This document shows, piece after piece, positions 42,193 through 49,336 of a stretch of DNA of 64,000 nucleotides. The DNA is from Microbacterium sp. AB. GTDB lineage: Bacteria > Actinomycetota > Actinomycetes > Actinomycetales > Microbacteriaceae. The stretch lies in contig NZ_CP118157.1 of assembly GCF_032878875.1 (NCBI RefSeq), positions 3,224,001 to 3,288,000 of the forward strand, written 5' to 3'. The notes beneath the pieces are model-generated. The model saw nothing but the letters and a program-made list of their open reading frames with translations. It did not search any database and had not been told where the DNA came from. The position numbers and the translations under genes are program-made. Numbering within the stretch: position 1 is the stretch's first letter; each line of letters begins with the position of its first letter.

Positions 42193-43707
42193 TCAGTGCT
42201 CCTCGTCGCGCTCGGGCACGACGACGTGGGCCTCGACGGGGTTTCCGTCCTTGTCGACGGCCGCCAGCTCGGTGCCGTCGTCGTCGAGGAACTGCACGGG
42301 GATGAGACCCGTGCCGACGGAGTCCGGATGGATGAGCGCCACCGCGGCCGTCGAGCGCATGCCGTCGTAGCTGCCCACGACGGGGTCCTCGCCGTACTTC
42401 CGCTTCGCGCCCCGAGAGTTCAGCAGCAGGTTGAGCAGGATGGCCGTGATGGCGCCGGCCGAGATGCCGGAGTCGAAGATGAGCGTGAACCAGTCGGGGA
42501 AGCGCGCGTAGATCTCGGGGCTCACCGTGGGCAGCAGTGCGACGCCCACCGACAGCGCGACGACGAGGATGTTGCGGTTGTCGAACCTCACCTTCGAGAG
42601 CGTGCGGATGCCGCTGGCCGCGACCATCCCGAACAGCGCGATGCCCGCGCCTCCCAGGACCGCGCGCGGCACGCCCTCGACGATCGCGGAGACCTTCGGC
42701 AGCAGGCCGAGGACGACGAGGATGGCGCCCGCCATGGTCGCGACGTAGCGCGAGCGCACGCCCGTGAGGGACACGAGGCCGACGTTCTGCGCGAAGGCGG
42801 TGTACGGGAACGTGTTGAAGACGCCCCCGACGACGGTGCCGAGGCCGTCGGCGCGCAGGCCGTCGGCGAGCTGCCTCCGCGTGACGGGCTTCCCGACGAT
42901 CTCCCCGACGGCGATCATGTCGCCCGTCGTCTCGGTCATGATGACGATGCCGACGATGAGCATCGACAGCACCGATGCGAGCTCGAACGTCGGCAGGCCG
43001 AAGTGGAACGGCGTGACGACGCCGAGCCACGCCGCGTCGGCGACGCCCGACCAGTCCACCATCCCCGGCACGAAGAGGGCGGCGACCGTGCCGATGACGA
43101 GCCCCAGCAGCACGGAGACGCGCGCGAGCGCGGGCGGCGCGAACCTCTCGACGAGCACGATGAACACCAGCGTGCCCGCGGCGAAGGCGACGTTCACGGG
43201 ATCGGCGGCGCCGTCTTCGGCGTTGTTCACGACCCACCCCGCCGCGACGTCCATGAGCGACAGGCCGATGACGAGGATGACCGTGCCCGTGACGAGCGGC
43301 GGGAAGAAGCGCAGCAGCTGCGAGAAGAACGGCGCCACGAGGATCATGAACAGGCCGCACGCGATCGTGGCGCCGTAGATGGCCGTGATGCCGTGCTGCG
43401 TGCCGATCGCGATCATCGGCCCGACGGCGGCGAAGGTCACGCCCTGCATGAGCGGCAGCCGCACCCCGAAGCGCCAGAACCCGATCGACTGCACGAGGGT
43501 CGCGAGCCCCGCGACGAAGAGGTCGGCGCTGATGAGATAGGCCAGCTCCGCCGAGCTCAGCCCGAGCGCGCCGCCGACGATGAGCGGGACGGCGACCGCC
43601 CCCGCGTACATCGCGAGCACGTGCTGCAGCCCCAGCGGGAAGAGCCGTGCGAGCGGGGGGATGGAATCGACGGTGTTCGCGTCGCGCGTGCGGGTCGCCG
43701 TGGACAT
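42193..43707 (-). CDS. NCS2-family xanthine/urate permease
   Basis: 504-residue nucleobase transporter of the NCS2 (uracil-xanthine permease) family. Conserved stretches are PLGLQHVLAMYAGAVAVPLIVG, PLMQGVTFAAVGPMIAIG, the NCS2 signature TETTGDMIAVGEIVG and NTFPYTAFAQNVGLVSLTGV. Placement by hpxO/uraD and apt favours xanthine or urate over uracil. The C-terminal ~50 residues form a polar acidic tail. The ATG at 43707 keeps the normal short N-terminus. Confidence 0.92.
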   Translation of the reverse strand: MSTATRTRDANTVDSIPPLARLFPLGLQHVLAMYAGAVAVPLIVGGALGLSSAELAYLISADLFVAGLATLVQSIGFWRFGVRLPLMQGVTFAAVGPMIAIGTQHGITAIYGATIACGLFMILVAPFFSQLLRFFPPLVTGTVILVIGLSLMDVAAGWVVNNAEDGAADPVNVAFAAGTLVFIVLVERFAPPALARVSVLLGLVIGTVAALFVPGMVDWSGVADAAWLGVVTPFHFGLPTFELASVLSMLIVGIVIMTETTGDMIAVGEIVGKPVTRRQLADGLRADGLGTVVGGVFNTFPYTAFAQNVGLVSLTGVRSRYVATMAGAILVVLGLLPKVSAIVEGVPRAVLGGAGIALFGMVAASGIRTLSKVRFDNRNILVVALSVGVALLPTVSPEIYARFPDWFTLIFDSGISAGAITAILLNLLLNSRGAKRKYGEDPVVGSYDGMRSTAAVALIHPDSVGTGLIPVQFLDDDGTELAAVDKDGNPVEAHVVVPERDEEH

Positions 43708-43756
43708 GGGTGCTCCTCGATGGTGCTCTGAGCCGGACCGGGGGTCGGATGGGAGC

Positions 43757-43788
43757 ACGCTACCGATGGCGTGTTGCCCCCGCGTTTC
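43757..43788 (-). promoter_or_regulatory. Promoter of the NCS2 permease with GAAAC element
   Basis: Minus strand GAAAC (43788-43784) lies 21 nt upstream of TAGCGT (43762-43757). The start of transcription would be near 43750, with a ~42-nt leader to the ATG at 43707. Spacing matches the allB promoter. Confidence 0.45.
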
Positions 43789-43841
43789 GCGTGCGCGTCG
43801 GCATGGCGTGCGCCCGCGGCGGGTACCGTGACGCCCGAACG

Positions 43842-43905
43842 CCGGAGATCCCGCGAACGCCGGATCGAGGAAGCGGAGACCATCCGGCGTTCGCGGGATG
43901 TCCGG
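43842..43905. repeat. 64-bp palindromic repeat, copy A4 (intergenic)
   Basis: The left arm 43842-43863 is identical to that of A1. The right arm 43884-43905 has one substitution. The loop is again 20 nt. It lies between the apt stop and the NCS2 permease promoter, the only copy in a plain intergenic position. Confidence 0.9.
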
Positions 43906-43959
43906 GCCTCGGGGACGATCCGGGGCCGGATGCCCGCACAGCCGCGGGCCCGCAGGGCG

Positions 43960-44490
43960 TCAGCCGTTCTCGCGGGCGGCGAAGAGCGCGTGGACGTCGT
44001 CGCCCGCGTGCGCACGTCCGCCGAGGTCGACGAGCTCGAGCACGACGGCCGACCCGGCGACCTCGGCGCCGAGATCGCGGACGAGCCGCTGCGCGGCGGC
44101 GAGCGTGCCGCCCGTCGCGAGCACGTCGTCGAGCAGGAGGACGCGCTCCCCGGGGCGCAGCACGCCGGGCGCCTCGATCGTCGCGGAGCCGTATTCGAGC
44201 GCGTACGAGACCGCGGCGGCGGGCTTCGGGAGCTTTCCCGCCTTGCGGATGGGGAGGATCCCGACGCCCGCGATGGCGGCGACGTACCCCGCGAGGAGGA
44301 AGCCGCGCGCCTCGATCCCGCCGACGATGTCGAAGCCGCCGCGGAACGGCTCGATGAGCGCCTCGCTCACGGCGCGCACCGCGTCGCCGTCCGCGAGCAG
44401 CGGCGAGACGTCGCGGAACAGCACTCCGGGCTCGGGGTAGTCGGGGGTGAGGTCGATGAGCGATTCGGCACGGGCGAGGGCGTCGGTCAC
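43960..44490 (-). CDS. apt: Adenine phosphoribosyltransferase
   Basis: 176-residue purine salvage enzyme joining adenine to PRPP to give AMP. The PRPP-binding motif is VLLLDDVLATGGTL, and the N-terminal DYPEPGVLFRDVSPLL plus GIEARGFLLAGYVA are typical. Length is standard. It transcribes toward the NCS2 permease but is separated by copy A4 and a dedicated promoter. It would recover adenine that the neighbouring catabolic genes would otherwise degrade. Confidence 0.94.
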   Translation of the reverse strand: MTDALARAESLIDLTPDYPEPGVLFRDVSPLLADGDAVRAVSEALIEPFRGGFDIVGGIEARGFLLAGYVAAIAGVGILPIRKAGKLPKPAAAVSYALEYGSATIEAPGVLRPGERVLLLDDVLATGGTLAAAQRLVRDLGAEVAGSAVVLELVDLGGRAHAGDDVHALFAARENG

Positions 44491-44573
44491 CCGCCCAGGC
44501 TACCGGCGTCGTCTGAGCGGATCGCACCGCGGGTGGTCGCGCCCGGACGCCGCACACGGCAGACTGGGGCCTC

Positions 44574-44705
44574 ATGACCATGCTCCTCTCCGGCTCGGCC
44601 GCGCTCGCGAACACCGGCACGGACCTCGTCCCCTGGATCGTCGGCGGCGCGGTCCTGCTCGTGATCGCCGGCGCCGCCCTGCTCCTCCTGCGCCGGAGGC
44701 AGTAG
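44574..44705 (+). CDS. 43-residue protein with LAXTG-type cell-wall sorting signal
   Basis: Tiny gene read MTMLLSGSAALANTGTDLVP... It consists almost only of a sorting signal: LANTG at residues 11-15, a hydrophobic segment (20-39) and a RRRQ end. Actinobacterial class E sortases recognise LAXTG, so it may be cleaved and anchored, though almost no peptide precedes the motif. A -10-like CAGACT lies 8 nt before the ATG, suggesting a leaderless transcript. No sortase gene is in the window. Alternatively it is just a single-pass membrane peptide or the remnant of a larger surface protein. Confidence 0.55.
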   Translation: MTMLLSGSAALANTGTDLVPWIVGGAVLLVIAGAALLLLRRRQ

Positions 44706-44738
44706 CCCCGCTCACAGGCCCCACGCCGATCGAAGGCC

Positions 44739-44744
44739 TACGCT
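44739..44744 (+). promoter_or_regulatory. Leaderless -10 box (TACGCT)
   Basis: TACGCT is 6 nt from the ATG at 44751; the 6-nt gap GGACCC holds no normal ribosome-binding site. Confidence 0.45.
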
Positions 44745-44750
44745 GGACCC

Positions 44751-45329
44751 ATGACGCGCCTGCTCGCCGATGCCGACGCCGCCCGCTGGGTCCCCGTGAC
44801 CGGGCGGGGCCTCCGGGGAGGCCGCCATCGCAAGGCCGCCATCCACATGCTGCTCGGCAGCGCCGGCCTGGTGCAGGGCGCTCCCGGATCGGGACTCCTC
44901 GCCTGGATCGCGAATCGCGCCGCGCGCGCCATGATGCGCCACTCGGACGGCCGCATCCTCGCCTGGGTCTGGAAGGACGACCCCGAGCTCGTCGTCGTGA
45001 TCGCGCAGGCGCAGGCGCTCACCTCCGAGCTGCGCGCCGCGCGCGCGTCGATGCCGATGGAGTACGACGACACCGAGAGCTTCCCCTCGCCGTTCCTCGG
45101 GGTCGGCGAGAAGCTCGTCGTCGACCTGCCGCAGGGCGAGCGCTCCCTCCTCACCGCGTCCTACACGTGGGACACGGGCTCGCAGCTCGTGTCCCTGCAG
45201 GCGGCGTCGCCCGACCGCGAGCGCTTCGGCACGCTCCTCCCGGCGGTCGACGACCTCGCCCGCAGCCTCCGGCTCTCCGACGACCTCGAGGTCGGCGAGT
45301 CGAACGTCCTGCGCCTCCCTCCGGCCTGA
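44751..45329 (+). CDS. Conserved-looking hypothetical protein
   Basis: 192 residues, no recognised domain. It has a basic N-terminus with RGLRGGRHRKAA, a weakly hydrophobic region (HMLLGSAGLVQGAPGSG) and an otherwise soluble, mixed composition ending VGESNVLRLPPA. Codon usage matches its neighbours, so I regard it as a real gene. The stop overlaps the next gene by 1 bp (TGATG). Start supported by the leaderless -10 at 44739. Confidence 0.7.
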   Translation: MTRLLADADAARWVPVTGRGLRGGRHRKAAIHMLLGSAGLVQGAPGSGLLAWIANRAARAMMRHSDGRILAWVWKDDPELVVVIAQAQALTSELRAARASMPMEYDDTESFPSPFLGVGEKLVVDLPQGERSLLTASYTWDTGSQLVSLQAASPDRERFGTLLPAVDDLARSLRLSDDLEVGESNVLRLPPA

Positions 45330-46252
45330 TGCGCCGTCTCCCGGCCACGGCCGCGCTCCTCGCGAGCGCGGCGGTCCTGTCCGCGTGCGCAGCGGGAACC
45401 GCCCAGGACGGTGGGAGCGCGGATGCCGGCGGCCCCGGCACCACGGCGGCCGCCATCGCCCTCCCGCCCACCGGCGGCGTCTTCGACTATCAGCTGGGCG
45501 GGGCGTACGAGCCGGCCGGCGACGTGACGATCGTGGCACGCGACAGAACGGACGACCCCGCTCCCGGCGTCTACGGCATCTGCTACGTCAACCTCTTCCA
45601 GACCCAGCCCGACGCCGACGACGGCCCCGACCCGGCAGCGTCCGGGACGACGGCGTGGTGGGAGGCCGAGCACCCCGGGCTGCTCCTGCGCGACGCGTCC
45701 GGAGCGCTCGTCGTGGACGCGGACTGGGACGAGGCGCTCTTCGACATCCGCACGGCCGAGAACCGCGAGGCGCTGCTTGCGATCCAGGGGGAATGGATCG
45801 AGGGGTGCGCCGAGGCCGGCTTCGACGCCGTCGAGCCGGACAACCTCGATCAGCACGAGCGCTCGGACGGACTGCAGACGCTCGACGACACCACCGCGTA
45901 CATGCGTCTCGTGATCCCGATCGCGCACGACCTCGGCCTCGCCGTCGCGCAGAAGAACACGGCCGGCCTGGGCGACGACGGCCCGACGCTCGTCTCCTCC
46001 GATCCCGCGGAGGGCTTCGACTTCGCCGTCGCGGAGGAGTGCGAGCTCTACGACGAGTGCGATGCCTATCCCTACCCCGGGGTCGTCCTCGAGGTGGAGT
46101 ACAGCGACACCGGCGACGTCACCCGCGACGGCCGGACGCAGAGCGCGTTCGCGTGGGCGTGCGAGCGCCGGGCGGGGGAGCATCCGATCACCCTCCGCGA
46201 CCGGGACGTCGTGACCCCCGACGACCCGGCCTACGTGTTCGAGCACTGCTGA
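45329..46252 (+). CDS. GH114-like (TM1410-type) secreted lipoprotein
   Basis: 307 residues with a lipoprotein signal ending in lipobox VLSACAAG. The mature domain resembles the endo-alpha-1,4-polygalactosaminidase-like (GH114/TM1410) family: FDYQLGGAY near the start, the strand YGICYVNLFQTQ, then DAVEPDNLDQHERSDG and AVAQKNTAGL, all characteristic TIM-barrel strands. Acidic candidates for catalysis are in EPDNLD and FAVAEECELYDEC. Substrate would be an extracellular galactosaminogalactan-type polysaccharide, by family only. It is coupled by TGATG to the hypothetical gene. Confidence 0.75.
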   Translation: MRRLPATAALLASAAVLSACAAGTAQDGGSADAGGPGTTAAAIALPPTGGVFDYQLGGAYEPAGDVTIVARDRTDDPAPGVYGICYVNLFQTQPDADDGPDPAASGTTAWWEAEHPGLLLRDASGALVVDADWDEALFDIRTAENREALLAIQGEWIEGCAEAGFDAVEPDNLDQHERSDGLQTLDDTTAYMRLVIPIAHDLGLAVAQKNTAGLGDDGPTLVSSDPAEGFDFAVAEECELYDECDAYPYPGVVLEVEYSDTGDVTRDGRTQSAFAWACERRAGEHPITLRDRDVVTPDDPAYVFEHC

Positions 46253-46313
46253 CCGGCCGTATCGCCGCATCCGGTCTGCTGTCAACCCCTCTCGGTGAAC
46301 CCACCGGAGGCTC

Positions 46314-46319
46314 TAGCGT
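46314..46319 (+). promoter_or_regulatory. Probable -10 box of the GlsB-like gene
   Basis: TAGCGT, 47 nt upstream of the ATG at 46367; this gene has a normal GAAAGGAG ribosome site, so it is not leaderless. Confidence 0.35.
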
Positions 46320-46366
46320 GGAGGTCAGCGGCGCACATCCGCGCGCCGCTTGAGAAAGGAGCATCC

Positions 46367-46633
46367 ATGGGCTTCATCGCATTCCTCGTCCTCGGCCTCA
46401 TCGCCGGAGCCATCGCGAAGGCCATCCTCCCCGGGAACCAGGGCGGCGGCTGGATCGCGACCCTCATCCTCGGCGTCGTCGGAGCTCTGCTCGGCGGATG
46501 GATCGGCACGGCGCTGTTCGGCGTCGGTGTGGATCAGTTCTGGGACCTCGGCAGCTGGCTCCTCGCCATCGGCGGGGCAATCATCGTCCTGCTCATCTGG
46601 GGGCTCATCACGGGACGTCGCAAGACGCAGTGA
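46367..46633 (+). CDS. GlsB/YeaQ/YmgE-family stress membrane protein
   Basis: 88-residue transglycosylase-associated (YeaQ-type) membrane protein with three hydrophobic segments. MGFIAFLVLGLIAGAIAKAI, GWIATLILGVVGALLGGWIG and GAIIVLLIWGLITGR cover the whole family pattern. ATG 46367 follows GAAAGGAG (46355-46361). Members are often stress-induced; the molecular function is unknown. Confidence 0.9.
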   Translation: MGFIAFLVLGLIAGAIAKAILPGNQGGGWIATLILGVVGALLGGWIGTALFGVGVDQFWDLGSWLLAIGGAIIVLLIWGLITGRRKTQ

Positions 46634-46658
46634 GCAGGCGCCCTTATCGGGGAAGGGC

Positions 46659-46698
46659 AAAAAAGATGGCCGGCGCATCGGGGGATGCGCCGGCCATC
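46659..46698 (-). terminator. Rho-independent terminator of the ROK gene
   Basis: Perfect 15-bp stem (46665-46679 with 46684-46698, GATGGCCGGCGCATC) and a 4-nt GGGG loop. On the minus strand it is followed by six T (46664-46659), 16 bp after the ROK stop. It may also end the plus-strand GlsB transcript. Confidence 0.9.
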
Positions 46699-46714
46699 GT
46701 CGTCTGAGGCGCCG

Positions 46715-47911
46715 TCACGAGGCGTGGCGCGGCGTGAACGCCAGCGGCTCCTCGCGCACACGGCTCAGGGCGAGCTCCACGGCCCCCAGGACGACGACGT
46801 CGCGGCCCAGCGTGCTGGCCACCACGTCGGGGACCGGCGGGGAGAAGTCGTCACGGAGCGCCGCCCGCGCATGAGCGAGCACGGGATCGACGGCGTCCGC
46901 GATGGCGCCGGCGATCACGACCTTGTCCACGTCGAGAAGACTCGAGAGCACGGCGGCGACCCGTGAGATCCGCGCGCCGAGTCGCGCGATGATGTCGAGG
47001 GCGAGCGCATCGCCGTCGGCCGCCGCGGCGAACACCCGCTCGGCGTCGATCTCGTCCGGAGCGAGCGCCGCGAGAGCCGACGGGCTGCCCTCTTCGACGG
47101 CGGCGCGCGCCCAGAGGCGGGCGAGCGCGCCGATGCCGGCGGGCGATCCCGCCCCCTCGACGATGTCGAGGAAGCGCATCTCCCCCGCGCCCCCGCGAGC
47201 GCCGCGCAGCAGGCGGCCGTCGAGGATGACCCCGGCTCCGAGCCTCTCGCCGGACAGCACCGTCGCGACGTCGCTGTCGCCCGGATCGTGCGCGTGCGCC
47301 TTCTCGGCGACAGCCGCGAGGTTCGCGTCGTTCTCGACGACGACCGCGCCGCCGAGGACGCCGGGGAACCCCGGGTTCATCGTCGCCCAGAAGTCGTTCG
47401 TGCCCCGCGGCGAGCGCCCGTCCGCGTCGACCGGGGCGGGCACGCCGACGACCGTGAGCAGGATGTCGTCGCGCCCCCTTCCGGCGGCGGCCACGGCGCT
47501 CTCGACGAGAGCCGAGGCCGCAGCGAGCCGGTCGGCGCCCCCCGCGGACGGCGCGTCGAGCTCCGTGCTCCGCTCCGCCAGGGAGTGCCCGCGCAGATCG
47601 GCGACGACGGCGGTGTAGCGATGCTCGCCGGCGTCGAGCCCCACGACGATGCCCGCCCCGTCGCGAAGGCGGTACCGGCGCGCGGGGCGGCCCTTGCTCG
47701 TCAGCCCCGCCGCACGGCTGTCCTCGAGCTCCTCGAGCCAGCCCGCCGCGACGAGGTCGTCGCAGACCCCCAGCACGGTCGATCGGGTGAGGGCGGTCTC
47801 GGCCATCGCCTCGGCCGCGGTGAACTCCGCGACCCGGAGCGCGAAGCGGAGGACGGCGCCGGAGTTCATCCTGCGCAGCATCTGCGGTGAGCTCGCCGTC
47901 GTCTCGTGCAC
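46715..47911 (-). CDS. ROK-family transcriptional regulator
   Basis: 398 residues. The N-terminal winged HTH (about 10-75: SGAVLRFALRVAEFTAAEAM, LTRSTVLGVCDDLVAAGWLE) precedes a sugar-kinase-like ROK domain with VVGLDAGEHRYTAVV, VVVENDANLAAVAE and GERLGAGVILDGRLLRGARGGAGEM. The metal-binding His/Cys cluster of active ROK kinases is not evident, so a sugar-sensing repressor role is likely. It is divergent from the alpha-glucoside importer and probably represses it. Confidence 0.9.
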   Translation of the reverse strand: MHETTASSPQMLRRMNSGAVLRFALRVAEFTAAEAMAETALTRSTVLGVCDDLVAAGWLEELEDSRAAGLTSKGRPARRYRLRDGAGIVVGLDAGEHRYTAVVADLRGHSLAERSTELDAPSAGGADRLAAASALVESAVAAAGRGRDDILLTVVGVPAPVDADGRSPRGTNDFWATMNPGFPGVLGGAVVVENDANLAAVAEKAHAHDPGDSDVATVLSGERLGAGVILDGRLLRGARGGAGEMRFLDIVEGAGSPAGIGALARLWARAAVEEGSPSALAALAPDEIDAERVFAAAADGDALALDIIARLGARISRVAAVLSSLLDVDKVVIAGAIADAVDPVLAHARAALRDDFSPPVPDVVASTLGRDVVVLGAVELALSRVREEPLAFTPRHAS

Positions 47912-47950
47912 ACCTTGACGATAGCGCTTGACCCCGCCCGCGCTCGATGA

Positions 47951-47990
47951 GAGAGTACTCTCGTCGAACTAAATCGAGCCCTTAGATTTA
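47951..47990. promoter_or_regulatory. ROK operator candidates
   Basis: GAGAGTACTCTC (47951-47962) is a perfect 12-bp palindrome; TAAATC (47970-47975) and GATTTA (47985-47990) form a 6-9-6 inverted repeat. Both lie in the 123-bp divergent region. AT-rich inverted repeats of this kind fit ROK/NagC binding. Confidence 0.5.
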
Positions 47991-48034
47991 CTTTTCGGAT
48001 CTAACGACGGACCGTATCGGCAGGAAGGACGACG

Positions 48035-49336
48035 ATGTCTGAGCACCCCAGACGCGCTGTGCGCGCGATGGCCGGAGCGATGGGCCTGGCGTTGACAGCC
48101 GGCCTGCTCGCCGGCTGCAGCGCGGATTCGGGTCCCGAGACCGTCCACTTCACCTTCAGCAAGCGCGAGGCGATCGGCTTCATGACCCAGGTGGTCGACG
48201 ACTTCAACGCGTCCCAGGATGAGGTCGAGGTCGAGATGGACACATCGGGTATCGATGCCATCGCCGCGAGCTTCGTGCGCGGCAACCCGCCCGACCTCAT
48301 GCTCGCGAACTACAACCACGAGGTCTCGCGCTTCGTGCAGCGCTGCGCGCTCGCCGATCTCTCCGGCACCGCCGCGGCGGCGACCATCCGTCCCGACATG
48401 CAGCCGCTGCTCGACCAGTTCGGCGTGTGCGCGGGGCGCACCACCGCCCTGCCCTACTCGGTCATGGCGGCCTCGGTGATCTACAACAAGGAGATCTTCG
48501 CCGAGCACGACCTCGAGGTGCCCGAGACGTGGAGCGAGCTGATCGAGGTCGCCGACACGCTCCAGGAGGCGGGCGTCGCGCCGTTCTACGCCACGTTCGC
48601 CGACGCGTGGACGGCCAACCAGGGCTGGTTCGACTACGCCGTCGGCGGCTCGCTCGACGTGCTCGCCTTCTACGACGCGCTCGCCGCGGAGGGGACCGGC
48701 GTCGGTCCCGACTCGGCCGTGTCGTTCCAGAAGGACTTCCTCGAGCCCGTCGAGAAGATGCAGCTGCTCGCGCGCGCCTACACCCAGTCCGATGCCGACA
48801 GCCGCACCTACGACTTCGGCAATGTCTCCTTCGCGCGCGGCGGGGGCGCGATGTACCTGCAGGGGCCGTGGGCCTTCGGCGAGATCGCGAAGACCGCACC
48901 CGACCTCGAGCTCGGCAGCTTCCCGCTGCCGATGACCGAGGATCCCGACGATCTCAGAGTCCGCGTCAACCTGGACCTCGTCACCATGATCCCCGAGGAG
49001 GCGACGAACAAGGACGGGGCCTTCGCGTTCCTCGAGCACCTCTTCCAGCCCGAGATCATCCAGGCGTACAACGACTCGCAGCTGGGCTACGTCCCGACGA
49101 CGACCGGCGAGGACCCGAGCGATCCCCGGATCGCGGGGATGACCGACTACTACAACGCCGGGGCGGTCTACCAGGGGCCCGGCACCCTCAACCCCCGGGC
49201 CATCCCCACGGAGAACTACGCGCAGTCGCTGGCTCTCGGCTCCGACCCGGGCGCCGTCCTGCGCACCATGGACGCCGACTGGGCGAGGCTCGCGTTCCGC
49301 CAGCCGGCGGTGTCGACCGAGGAGACGACGGAATGA
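48035..49336 (+). CDS. Alpha-glucoside ABC importer, binding lipoprotein
   Basis: 433-residue family 1 solute-binding protein. The signal ends with lipobox GLLAGCSA. Mature features: VVDDFNASQDEVEVEMDTSG, PYSVMAASVIYNKEIFAEHD and the helix-rich MYLQGPWAFGEIA. Ribosome site GGAAGGA precedes the ATG. It heads an operon with two permeases and a GH13 alpha-glucosidase, indicating uptake of maltose, trehalose, sucrose or isomalto-oligosaccharides. Confidence 0.9.
   Translation: MSEHPRRAVRAMAGAMGLALTAGLLAGCSADSGPETVHFTFSKREAIGFMTQVVDDFNASQDEVEVEMDTSGIDAIAASFVRGNPPDLMLANYNHEVSRFVQRCALADLSGTAAAATIRPDMQPLLDQFGVCAGRTTALPYSVMAASVIYNKEIFAEHDLEVPETWSELIEVADTLQEAGVAPFYATFADAWTANQGWFDYAVGGSLDVLAFYDALAAEGTGVGPDSAVSFQKDFLEPVEKMQLLARAYTQSDADSRTYDFGNVSFARGGGAMYLQGPWAFGEIAKTAPDLELGSFPLPMTEDPDDLRVRVNLDLVTMIPEEATNKDGAFAFLEHLFQPEIIQAYNDSQLGYVPTTTGEDPSDPRIAGMTDYYNAGAVYQGPGTLNPRAIPTENYAQSLALGSDPGAVLRTMDADWARLAFRQPAVSTEETTE

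Noticed and set aside
46684..46698. Treating the 46665-46698 hairpin as primarily the plus-strand GlsB terminator
   Set aside because: The T-tract is on the minus-strand side only, so it is assigned to the ROK gene; use in the other direction is possible but weaker.
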